This document shows, in pieces, positions 17,833-25,786 of a DNA stretch of 64,000 nucleotides; position 1 is the stretch's first letter; the number at the start of each line of letters is the position of its first letter. Below the pieces are notes generated by a model. It was given only the letters and a program-made list of their open reading frames with translations. It did no database searches and had not been told where the DNA came from. The translations under genes were made by a program, and so were the position numbers. The stretch spans positions 62,001 through 126,000 of the forward strand of contig JBLHLT010000005.1 in assembly GCA_047621325.1 (NCBI GenBank). The letters are read 5' to 3'. This stretch comes from Bermanella sp047621325. GTDB lineage: Bacteria; Pseudomonadota; Gammaproteobacteria; Pseudomonadales; Oceanobacteraceae.

Positions 17833-18411
17833 ATGAAAAATCGTAGTGCCGGCTTTACGCTCATAGAGATCTTAGTTGTATTGGTGATTATTGCCATGCT
17901 TGTCTCTATGGCGTCATTAAATACGTCCCATGACGGGCGCTACGATGAATTAAAAAATGAAAGTGAAAAAATAAAATTCAAACTAATGACGGCGGCTGAC
18001 CTTGCGCTATTTGAAAATAAAAACCTTGGTATTTTATTTAGCAAAACCGAGTTTCAATTTTACACCTATGCCATAGATAGCAGTAAAACGGCAAACACGA
18101 ACACAGTAACCAATGGCACCTCACAAGCCGCTGAATACTCATGGCAACCCTACACCGTTAAAAACATTAAATTAGAACCACTGCAAGATGGCTTCAATTA
18201 CAGTTTGGAAGTTGAAGGGCAAGAAGTCGCTTTACCTTATGCATTGAAACAAGATGCTGACAAAATAAACCCCAATATCTTTCTTTATGCGGCTGGCGAA
18301 CAAACGCCCATGACCTTGACGCTATCCATTGAAGAGTTTGACGGCAGGGCCCAAATTAGAGGCAACGGTGTCGGGCAATTCTATAACGAGGTGATTCGTG
18401 AAGAAGAGTAA
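17833..18411 (+). CDS. gspH: Minor pseudopilin GspH
   Basis: The 192-residue protein has a type IV prepilin leader ending NRSAG followed by FTLIEILVVLVIIAMLVSMA, with Glu5. The rest is poorly conserved, as usual for GspH, and is assigned by its place between gspG and gspI. It should be processed by a prepilin peptidase encoded elsewhere and sit near the pseudopilus. The last 14 bases overlap gspI. Confidence 0.87.
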   Translation: MKNRSAGFTLIEILVVLVIIAMLVSMASLNTSHDGRYDELKNESEKIKFKLMTAADLALFENKNLGILFSKTEFQFYTYAIDSSKTANTNTVTNGTSQAAEYSWQPYTVKNIKLEPLQDGFNYSLEVEGQEVALPYALKQDADKINPNIFLYAAGEQTPMTLTLSIEEFDGRAQIRGNGVGQFYNEVIREEE

Positions 18412-18784
18412 CGGTTTCACCTTGCTAGAGGTTATGATTGCACTCACTATATTTGCACTCATGGCCACAACGTTATCCCAAACCGCCGCTATTACGGTTG
18501 ATAATCAAATTCATATTGAGCGTAAATTATTAGCCACCTGGGTTGCCGAAAATGAAATTATTGAGCTTAGGTCTACGCCATTTGCCAATATAAAAAGTGC
18601 TAAAAAAGATATAAATTACGCAGAGCGCGACTGGATTATTAGTACTGTGGTCACCCCTAAAAAACAACTACCAGGTATGCCTGGATTAGTGCTAGATATA
18701 AAATCTATTATTGTCTCGGTCAGTTTAAAAGAGTCCCCTGAAGACCCGTTACAATCATTAACGGCGTATGTGGCTAATGATTAA
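18398..18784 (+). CDS. gspI: Minor pseudopilin GspI (GTG start)
   Basis: GspI is a tip-complex pseudopilin that with GspJ and GspK starts pseudopilus assembly. The leader MKKSNG precedes FTLLEVMIALTIFALMATTLS, and the family block LLATWVAENEIIELR follows. It is 128 residues. The start is a GTG inside the end of gspH, which implies translational coupling. Confidence 0.92.
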   Translation: MKKSNGFTLLEVMIALTIFALMATTLSQTAAITVDNQIHIERKLLATWVAENEIIELRSTPFANIKSAKKDINYAERDWIISTVVTPKKQLPGMPGLVLDIKSIIVSVSLKESPEDPLQSLTAYVAND

Positions 18785-19508
18785 TCAAAAACAAAGTGGC
18801 TTTACTTTACTTGAAGTACTTATGGCGGTCTCCATTACTGCATTAATAGGTATTGGCGCGAGTCAATTATTATCGAGCACGGCTGAAACAAAAAAAGTAA
18901 CCGACATACGAGCTGAGCAATTAAAGAGCATTCAGCGAATGGATTTTTGGCTGAAACGTGATTTATGGCAGGTTGCTGGACGCCAAACACGAAATCAATT
19001 TGGCGACTTAACCTCCATTGTCACGAGCGAAGAAGATTACGCTATTGAACTTACGCATTCAGGCTGGGCAGCGGCATTCCCAACTAAAGATCCCGCATCA
19101 GAATTAAAGCGATCTAATCTACAACGTGTGGCATATGCAGTGCGCAATCATAATAGTGATGACTGCCGTGACGCCATAAAACAGCAAGATGATTCTGAAA
19201 GTGGCCACTGTTTTGTACGTTATTATTGGCCAGTATTGGATCTGTCTGCTAATTCAGAGCCTACAACACAGGTATTATTGAGTGACGTTGACGAAGTTCG
19301 GTTTTATTTTCGTGGCCAGCTAATAGACCAAAGCAATCCAAGTAACACGATCGTCATTAACGAATGGCAAGACGTTTGGCCAAGCCCTTATGCGAATAAC
19401 AATTTATTAGAAGATCTTGCTCAAATTAAAGTCAATATTACAACCAAGCAATTGGGTGAGATTGAAAGATGGTATGAGGTGCCGCGTTATGCGTTTACAC
19501 AACCATAA
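18777..19508 (+). CDS. gspJ: Minor pseudopilin GspJ
   Basis: GspJ is a tip-complex pseudopilin. From ATG 18777 the leader is MINQKQSG, then FTLLEVLMAVSITALIGIGAS, followed by the family blocks RMDFWLKRDLWQVAGR and DVDEVRFYFRG and the C-terminal RWYEVPRYAF. An in-frame ATG at 18768 would add MWL, which is hydrophobic and unlike a prepilin leader. The start overlaps the gspI stop and the 3' end overlaps gspK. Product length is 243 residues. Confidence 0.9.
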   Translation: MINQKQSGFTLLEVLMAVSITALIGIGASQLLSSTAETKKVTDIRAEQLKSIQRMDFWLKRDLWQVAGRQTRNQFGDLTSIVTSEEDYAIELTHSGWAAAFPTKDPASELKRSNLQRVAYAVRNHNSDDCRDAIKQQDDSESGHCFVRYYWPVLDLSANSEPTTQVLLSDVDEVRFYFRGQLIDQSNPSNTIVINEWQDVWPSPYANNNLLEDLAQIKVNITTKQLGEIERWYEVPRYAFTQP

Positions 19509-20526
19509 TAAACAATCTGGTCTTGCGCTAATTACCGTTTTATTCATATTTGCACTGGTTTCGATGTTAGCCATAGCAATGCAGCAACGTCAGACTATGG
19601 ACATTGCGCAGGCATCCGTTACGTTTACACTGACACAAGCTCAGCTGCTTATGCTAAGCGCCGAAGATATCGCAAAGGCAGGCTTGTCTTTTGACTTAAA
19701 TAGAGATGTTAACTCTAGTGAGGAATGGGACACTGCTTCAGAATTATGGAATCACCCAGTTCCAACTCAGTTAGATGGCGCAACGATTTTTGTTACGATT
19801 AGAGATCTACAAGGGTTATTTAATTTAAATTCCCTGTCACCAAATGCACCAAATTCAGCTGCAGCACTTAATCGCTTTCAACGGTTATTGACAGAAATTG
19901 ATCCTCAAATTGACCCAGCAATTGCCACAGATGCCAGAGAATGGCTGACGGTTGGGCATAGCAATAATTTTGATTATCAAAATATGACGCCACCGTATCG
20001 AGCTTCCGAAATTGAATTCACCCATCCGTCTGAATTAAAGCTGATCAAAAGCGTAGATATTGCAACCTATTTAAAGCTAGAGCCCTATATAACAGCACTA
20101 CCAGCCTCGACTGCGCTGAACATTAATACGACTACAAAAGAAATACTGTCATCATGGGATGCAATGTTAACGTCTGCTGATAGCCAGGCACTCGTCAGTA
20201 AGGCGCATTCTGGCGAATGTGGCAAAGATAGAAACGTAGCACTATATAAAGACATTAATGAATTCTGGGATACTAGCGAAATAAAGAAGTTACTAGATAA
20301 AACAATAAACCCTAATGTACAAATGGATCAGGCTGACTTTACAGTAAAAAGTCAGTATTTTAGTGTATTAATAAGAATAGAATTTAATGGTGGAGACTTG
20401 GTGAGTGAAAGCATTGTTAGGCGCAAACCGAGCTCTACCAATGATAGCGGCTTCATTGGTGTTATTTACCGTGATTTATCTCGTACTGTCGAAAATATAG
20501 ACCGCCTTAAAATTGTGGACTGCTAA
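19489..20526 (+). CDS. gspK: Minor pseudopilin GspK
   Basis: GspK is the large tip pseudopilin, 345 residues from ATG 19489. The leader HNHNKQSG precedes LALITVLFIFALVSMLAIAM; like other GspK proteins it has no Glu at mature position 5. Downstream it shows the alpha-domain features FVTIRDLQGLFNLNSL and INTTTKEILSS (helix-hairpin-helix-like). A GAGGTG ribosome site precedes this ATG; an upstream in-frame start at 19417 would put a long non-prepilin leader in front. It overlaps the end of gspJ by 20 bp. Confidence 0.92.
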   Translation: MRLHNHNKQSGLALITVLFIFALVSMLAIAMQQRQTMDIAQASVTFTLTQAQLLMLSAEDIAKAGLSFDLNRDVNSSEEWDTASELWNHPVPTQLDGATIFVTIRDLQGLFNLNSLSPNAPNSAAALNRFQRLLTEIDPQIDPAIATDAREWLTVGHSNNFDYQNMTPPYRASEIEFTHPSELKLIKSVDIATYLKLEPYITALPASTALNINTTTKEILSSWDAMLTSADSQALVSKAHSGECGKDRNVALYKDINEFWDTSEIKKLLDKTINPNVQMDQADFTVKSQYFSVLIRIEFNGGDLVSESIVRRKPSSTNDSGFIGVIYRDLSRTVENIDRLKIVDC

Positions 20527-20533
20527 TTACTTT

Positions 20534-21673
20534 ATGAAATTACATTTATTCAATGCCAAATCGCAAGGCTTACAAGAGATAGAGCAGGGTGGTATTCATG
20601 TACCTGACTCCGATAACTCAGTACAGACATTAATTATTAATGACACTTTTTGCCAAGTACTAGCCGCACAAATGCCAGTAAAGCAGGCCAGGCAAATTAT
20701 CAAGGCACTACCATTTGCATTGGAAGAACAACTGGCAAATGAAATAGATAATAATCACATTCATTACATTGGCCGTGAAGGCATTGAAGCCTACGCACTG
20801 GTGGTTGAGCACAGAATTATGAGTGCCCTTGTTGACCAGTTCGAACCGGATGCTGTCCAATATTTCCCACTATTATTACCGCAGATTGAGCAGGGCATTT
20901 GCGTTTGCATTCTTAATAATGTGGCCAGCATTCGCTTTTCTAAATTTGGCGTATTGAGTGTGCCGCCTGACATTTTAAGTAATACATTAGAAAAACTAAA
21001 AACGGACAGCAATGACATTGTTGAGTTTTATGATTTTGACGATAGCCATACTTTATTGCCATTAGAAATTGAAAACCTTGGCTATGAGGTTCAGCAGCCT
21101 GAAAAGAAAGATTTGCTACTGCTGATTGAGAAAGCATCTGCCAGTTATTCATGGAATCTACTATCTGGCGAGTACACAAAGAAAAAAGCTAAGGTAGCAA
21201 CCAAACATTCAAAAATTAAAGGCCCACTGGCGATAGCTGCAACTTTGATTTTAACGGTCTTTTTTATTCAATTAATTGAAATGAAACAGTATCAACAAAT
21301 GACATCCCTTGTGTCTGATGCATCTAAGAGTTTTTATAGTGCACTTTTCCCTGGAGAAACCGTTCGTAGTATTCGTCGGCAATTTAAAGATAAACTTGAT
21401 GAAGCGGGAGCGGGACCCACTGCAAGTGCAGGGTTTGTATCGCTTTTAGCCAGCGTCACAAAAGATATTAAATTTGACAGTGTCGAGTGGGATGCTGTGC
21501 GTTTTACGCGACAAAAGAATGAATTAGAAATAAATTTAATTGTAGAGAACATCGCCCAGCTTGACAGCATTAAACAAAAATTAAGTGGCAGCGGTTTGAT
21601 AGTTGATATTACATCCGCAACCAATACAGGTAAGCGCATTAAAGGCGTATTAAAGGTCAGTAAGAATGGCTAA
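20534..21673 (+). CDS. gspL: Type II secretion protein GspL
   Basis: GspL is a bitopic inner-membrane protein whose cytoplasmic actin-like domain binds GspE and whose periplasmic part binds GspM. The 379-residue product has the cytoplasmic blocks RQIIKALPFALEEQLANEID and YIGREGIEAYALVVEH, one membrane segment near GPLAIAATLILTVFFIQLIEM, and a periplasmic ferredoxin-like tail. ATG 20534 is preferred; an in-frame TTG lies seven codons upstream, and neither has a strong ribosome site. The stop overlaps the gspM start. Confidence 0.88.
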   Translation: MKLHLFNAKSQGLQEIEQGGIHVPDSDNSVQTLIINDTFCQVLAAQMPVKQARQIIKALPFALEEQLANEIDNNHIHYIGREGIEAYALVVEHRIMSALVDQFEPDAVQYFPLLLPQIEQGICVCILNNVASIRFSKFGVLSVPPDILSNTLEKLKTDSNDIVEFYDFDDSHTLLPLEIENLGYEVQQPEKKDLLLLIEKASASYSWNLLSGEYTKKKAKVATKHSKIKGPLAIAATLILTVFFIQLIEMKQYQQMTSLVSDASKSFYSALFPGETVRSIRRQFKDKLDEAGAGPTASAGFVSLLASVTKDIKFDSVEWDAVRFTRQKNELEINLIVENIAQLDSIKQKLSGSGLIVDITSATNTGKRIKGVLKVSKNG

Positions 21674-22196
21674 CTCCATTGATAACTTTAAGTCCAATAT
21701 TCGTCTTCAAGTGCAAAAAAGCAGTATTTTCAAGTCGGCTAATGAATGGTATTCGCAGCTAGCAGCAAGAGACCAGCTAATTGTAAAAGCATTATCCGTT
21801 GTCATGTTGCTGGCTATTGTGTTTGCTTGGGTGTGGCAACCTGTAGTGACAGGGAAAACAAAAGCAGAAAATAAATTCAATACCGAAATGTCATTCCATA
21901 AGAAAATGAAAGAGAACGCCTTTTTGTTTTCTAGTGGCAGTATTGGTGAATCCGCTGGCGGAGCATCAATACTGACCATCGTCAATACCACTGCCAAAGT
22001 TAAAAACATACAACTAAAACGATTTGAGCCAGATGGCAAAACCGGCCTGCGTATTTGGTTAGACCAAGTGAATTTCAATGCCGTTATTGATTGGCTTGAG
22101 CTACTCGAAACAACTCGTGGCATAAAAGTAGAACAAATCTCTATTGATAAGGTCAACTCAGGTATTGTTAATGTAAGGGCAGTTTTACAATTATGA
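21666..22196 (+). CDS. gspM: Type II secretion protein GspM
   Basis: GspM is a small bitopic inner-membrane protein partnering GspL. It has 176 residues, with the N-terminal block NEWYSQLAARDQLIVKAL, a membrane segment SVVMLLAIVFAWVWQPV and a periplasmic ferredoxin-like domain (LRIWLDQVNFNAVIDWLELLE). It overlaps gspL by 8 bp and the following gor gene by 4 bp (ATGA). No gspN follows. Confidence 0.88.
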   Translation: MANSIDNFKSNIRLQVQKSSIFKSANEWYSQLAARDQLIVKALSVVMLLAIVFAWVWQPVVTGKTKAENKFNTEMSFHKKMKENAFLFSSGSIGESAGGASILTIVNTTAKVKNIQLKRFEPDGKTGLRIWLDQVNFNAVIDWLELLETTRGIKVEQISIDKVNSGIVNVRAVLQL

Positions 22197-23542
22197 GTGA
22201 CTTTGAATACGATCTATTTGTTATTGGGGCAGGGTCTGCCGGTGTTCGTGCTAGTCGAATGGCCGCAGGTATGGGCAAAAAGGTAGCCGTGGCTGAGTCG
22301 CGCTATCTCGGCGGTACTTGTGTCAATGTGGGTTGTGTACCTAAAAAGCTATTTGTATATGCGAGTGAATTCACACATTTGGCTCACGAAGCAAAAGGAT
22401 ATGGTCTTGATATATCGGTAAATGCTTTTGATTGGACAACTCTTCGAGATAACAAAACGAAAGAAATAGAGCGTTTAAATGGCATTTACCAGAATCTCCT
22501 AGATAACTCCGGCGTAACAACCATTATTGGTCATGCCAAACTTGTCGATAAAAACCACGTCATAATTAATGGAAAAACGTTTTCTGCTGAGAAGATTTTG
22601 TTAGCCACTGGTGGCTGGCCAGCGCTGCCAGATATTCCAGGCAAAGAGCACTGCATTAATTCCAATGATTTTTTCTATTTAGATGTATTTCCAAAACATG
22701 CGGTCGTTGTAGGCAGTGGTTATATTGCGGTTGAATTTGCTGGGATATTAAATGGCTTAGGTTGTGATACTCATATCGCATCGCGCTCAGGTAAATTATT
22801 AAGGGGCTTTGATGAAAGCACCCGTGAATTCGCAGAAAATGAAATCCTTAAAAAGGGCATTCAATTAATTACGCACCAACCAAGCGCAATTATCAAAACA
22901 CAAAATGGGTTTAAAGTTGAGTTTGCTGATAGTAGTGCCATAGAAACAGATCTTGTAATTTGTGCGACCGGCCGAGTACCTAATTTAGATAATCTTGGTA
23001 TTGACGAGCTAGGTATAGCACTGGATGAAAAGGGCTTTATTGCTGTAGATGCGCAGTACCAGACAAATGTAGAAAATATTTATGCACTTGGTGACTTAAT
23101 TGACACACCTCAGTTAACACCCGTTGCATTGGCTGAAGCGATGACATTTTTAAAACAGCAATACCAAGCACAGCCAGGTTTGTTGGATTATGACAATATT
23201 GCAACGGCTGTTTTTAGTCAGCCGAATCTCGCGACAGTGGGCTTGTCTCAAGAAAAAGCCATTGCATTAGGGTTTGATGTATTAATATTTGAAAGTGAAT
23301 TTAAAGCATTAAAACTCACCATGACAGATTCAAATGAACGCACGTACATGAAGCTTGTAGTTGATAGGGCGACGGACAGAGTCCTAGGTGCTCATATGGT
23401 TGGCGAGCATTCAGCTGAAATAATGCAGGGTATTGCCATCGCAATAAAAGCAGGTGCTACAAAAGCGGTATTTGACGAGACAATTGGAATTCACCCAAGC
23501 TCGGCAGAAGAATTTGTAACAATGCGTACGCCTTCAAATTAA
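22193..23542 (+). CDS. gor: Glutathione-disulfide reductase
   Basis: This NADPH-dependent flavoprotein reduces glutathione disulfide in the cytoplasm. The 449-residue sequence shows the FAD motif GAGSAG (12-17), the redox pair Cys43/Cys48 in GGTCVNVGCVPKKL, the NAD(P) motif VVGSGYIAVEFAG with arginines after it (SRSGKLLRGFDE) that favour NADPH, and the C-terminal catalytic GIHPSSAEEF with histidine. The ATG overlaps the gspM stop, so although unrelated in function it is probably co-transcribed with the secretion operon. It converges with the CheW/CZB gene, overlapping by 4 bp. Confidence 0.94.
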   Translation: MSDFEYDLFVIGAGSAGVRASRMAAGMGKKVAVAESRYLGGTCVNVGCVPKKLFVYASEFTHLAHEAKGYGLDISVNAFDWTTLRDNKTKEIERLNGIYQNLLDNSGVTTIIGHAKLVDKNHVIINGKTFSAEKILLATGGWPALPDIPGKEHCINSNDFFYLDVFPKHAVVVGSGYIAVEFAGILNGLGCDTHIASRSGKLLRGFDESTREFAENEILKKGIQLITHQPSAIIKTQNGFKVEFADSSAIETDLVICATGRVPNLDNLGIDELGIALDEKGFIAVDAQYQTNVENIYALGDLIDTPQLTPVALAEAMTFLKQQYQAQPGLLDYDNIATAVFSQPNLATVGLSQEKAIALGFDVLIFESEFKALKLTMTDSNERTYMKLVVDRATDRVLGAHMVGEHSAEIMQGIAIAIKAGATKAVFDETIGIHPSSAEEFVTMRTPSN

Positions 23543-24375
23543 CGGTTAAACATTCGCCAGTCTAGTAGTACGCAAGGTGGTTGGTTATCTTTGTTTTCAA
23601 GGTAGCCCGCCACAAAACTCAAGTTTAAGATTTCTTTGTTATCATCTACATCTTGTTGAGTTGTAAAGTCATTACGATAATAAGTAACAATGTCGCTAAT
23701 GGCGTTTAACCGAACTGCGATCATTTTTTTACCGGTATCAATATAAAGTAAAATAGGGCGTGTGATATTTTCTAGGCGCTCTCTTGATGCTTTAAATAAA
23801 CTGATTAATTTCCCAAGTGTTCTTGTTTTTTCGTGTTCTAGTGTACTTAACGCTAAATCAAGTTTACCGTCATCCTTAAGCGATAATAGCTCATCAGCAA
23901 GGGCGTGAATGCGCTTATGAGGTTCGTCAAAATCTTCTAATATATCAGATAGCAATTCATCTTCAGACTGAAAGTCGTTGTACCATTTGCCAAAATCACA
24001 TTGATTTGGATCTTTCGCTTTATTAAAGGGTTCGCCTGAAATTAGGCAGGATTCAAGTTCTTCCATCCACTGCACATGATCCTTTTCTTTATCCTTGAGT
24101 ATTTGCAATAACTGTAAATTTTTAAGGTACTCAGCCTCACAGCCCATTAGTTGCGCAAAATCATAAATAGGCACAGGTTTACCTTGATAAGTTGTTACCT
24201 CTGCGCCGAGTTTTGAGTTGATCTCAATTCGTGTTGTTTTGCGCTTATCTTGCTCTATATAGCGAACCTCACTCACGGGGGTCGCGTATTGGGTAGCGCC
24301 AACATAAAAGGTAATGACCTCTAGGTAATCATTATGTGCAAACAAACTGTGATTAAGGCTGTGGGCGGTATCCAT
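23539..24375 (-). CDS. CheW-like protein with an inserted CZB zinc-binding domain
   Basis: The product (278 residues from ATG 24375) begins like a CheW adaptor: YLEVITFYVGATQYATPVSEVRYIEQ, then KPVPIYDFAQLMG. A chemoreceptor zinc-binding (CZB) domain follows at about 95-205, with all four expected ligands: His100 (DHVQW), Cys126 (QCDFGKWY), His153 and His157 (PHKRIH). The last 60 residues look like the second half of CheW (ILLYIDTGKKMIAVRLNAISDIV; AGYLENKDNQPPCVLLDWRMF). So the CZB domain seems to sit inside CheW. CZB domains sense zinc or hypochlorite in other proteins; here the role is likely a signalling adaptor. A TTG at 24414 would add 13 residues. No chemotaxis operon is adjacent. Confidence 0.8.
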   Translation of the reverse strand: MDTAHSLNHSLFAHNDYLEVITFYVGATQYATPVSEVRYIEQDKRKTTRIEINSKLGAEVTTYQGKPVPIYDFAQLMGCEAEYLKNLQLLQILKDKEKDHVQWMEELESCLISGEPFNKAKDPNQCDFGKWYNDFQSEDELLSDILEDFDEPHKRIHALADELLSLKDDGKLDLALSTLEHEKTRTLGKLISLFKASRERLENITRPILLYIDTGKKMIAVRLNAISDIVTYYRNDFTTQQDVDDNKEILNLSFVAGYLENKDNQPPCVLLDWRMFNR

Positions 24376-24734
24376 TGTAATCTCGAATGCATGATTTTCT
24401 TTAATAGTAGCCAATGGATAGACTTATGCAATTTCCGATAATTATTATTATCGGAACAATGTGTTTTGGGTTAAATATCCAGTTATTTACCTAAATGGCT
24501 TAATTAAGGCTAAATCTAAATACACCGAATGACTTAGCTAGCTTGGTCTGTGCTCTATAATGAGTATTAATTCAAATCTGTAAAATGCGATCTTGTTCAT
24601 ATGCATGTAAATAAAGCAATAGATGCTTTAACTGGATTACTGTCCATTACTTGCAACAATTAGTCTCGAAACAATTGCATGTAATTTTTACTTTTGCGCT
24701 TTAATATTGCGCCATTCAAACTAAGGGATTTAAC
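24376..24734. promoter_or_regulatory. Divergent control region between the CheW/CZB and RND genes
   Basis: This stretch of about 360 bp holds a strong inverted repeat at 24433-24456, a TATAAT at 24556-24561 without a clear -35 partner, and two direct AACAATT repeats around 24655 and 24670. I see no small gene here. Which promoter elements belong to which gene is uncertain. Confidence 0.45.
24433..24456. repeat. Inverted repeat with 10-bp perfect arms upstream of the CheW/CZB gene
   Basis: TTCCGATAAT and ATTATCGGAA are perfect inverted arms separated by TATT. The site lies about 20-60 bp upstream of the CheW/CZB start. It has no terminator-type T-run for a nearby upstream gene, so an operator for a dimeric regulator is the likelier reading. 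Confidence 0.6.
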
Positions 24735-25775
24735 ATGAAAATACGATTCAATAAATTAACGGTTTCGGGTTTTGCCGTTTTATTTTCTGTTGTGACGCTA
24801 AAGTCATTTGCTCAAGGGCTACCAGCTGAAGTTATTAAGGTTGAGCCGCAATCGCTTATCTCAACTATTCATTCAATTGGCACGCTAAAAGCAAATTCAT
24901 CGGTGATTTTATCACCTGAAGTTTCAGGTCGTATTGTGAATGTTGGCTTTGAGGATGGCTCTAGTGTCGATAAAGGCACCCTTATTTTTCAGTTAGATGA
25001 CTCCACTCAAAAAGCTCAGCTAAATGAGGCCCGCGCCCGAGTCACGTTAAGTCAAACTGAATATAAACGCATTCAAAAACTATTCAAACAAAAAGCCGCA
25101 AGTGAGACAGATCTTGATTCAGCTGCTGCAAACCTGAGTATTAATAAATCTCAAGTAGAGTACGCAGAAGCACAGCTGAACAAGCTTGCAATTCGCTCAC
25201 CGTTTAAAGGTATGATTGGTTTACACAATATTAGTGCTGGCGAATATGTTAATGCAGGGCAAGATCTTGTTAATTTGGTTGACCTAAAAACACTTAAATT
25301 TGATTTTGCATTACCTGAGACTTACCTGAGCAAAGTGAAATTGAAACAAAAAATCACCATTACAACCCCTGCTTTTCCTGAAAATACTTATACCGGCACA
25401 GTAACAGCGATCTCCCCTGCTATCAGCGAGCAATCTCGTAGTTTTATGGTACGAGCCATTATTGAAAATACAAATTTAGAGCTTCGCCCAGGCTTATTTG
25501 CGAACGCCATTCTAGAAATTAGTAGTAATGAAAATGCGCTACTTGTGCCTGAGCAGGCACTTATCCCACAAGGCCAGCAATATTTTGTTATGAAAGTGGT
25601 AGATGGCATGGTTGCACAAGTGCCAGTTGTGATCGGCCAACGTAGAAAAGCCGATGTTGAATTAATCTCTGGTTTGTCGGCAGGTGATGTAGTGATTATT
25701 GCAGGACAAATAAAACTGCAACCAGGCGCACCGGTAACAGCGTTATTCCCTGAAATGCTACAAGCAAATAATTAA
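24735..25775 (+). CDS. RND efflux periplasmic adaptor (membrane fusion protein)
   Basis: The 346-residue protein has a signal peptide (to about SFAQ) and the adaptor layout: a first beta-barrel/lipoyl half (ILSPEVSGRIVNVGFEDGSSVDKGTLIFQLD), a short alpha-hairpin (ARVTLSQTEYKRIQKLFKQKAASETDLDSAAANL), a second lipoyl half (LAIRSPFKGMIGLHNISAGEYVNAGQ) and a C-terminal beta-domain (AISPAISEQSRSFMVRA). It would bridge the downstream RND pump to an outer-membrane channel. The gap to the pump gene is 11 bp. The substrate is unknown. Confidence 0.93.
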   Translation: MKIRFNKLTVSGFAVLFSVVTLKSFAQGLPAEVIKVEPQSLISTIHSIGTLKANSSVILSPEVSGRIVNVGFEDGSSVDKGTLIFQLDDSTQKAQLNEARARVTLSQTEYKRIQKLFKQKAASETDLDSAAANLSINKSQVEYAEAQLNKLAIRSPFKGMIGLHNISAGEYVNAGQDLVNLVDLKTLKFDFALPETYLSKVKLKQKITITTPAFPENTYTGTVTAISPAISEQSRSFMVRAIIENTNLELRPGLFANAILEISSNENALLVPEQALIPQGQQYFVMKVVDGMVAQVPVVIGQRRKADVELISGLSAGDVVIIAGQIKLQPGAPVTALFPEMLQANN

Positions 25776-25786
25776 TAGGTGGTTGC

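Noticed and set aside
21707..22156. Open frame of 149 codons on the minus strand
   Set aside because: It is antisense to gspM, which fits its operon position and topology.
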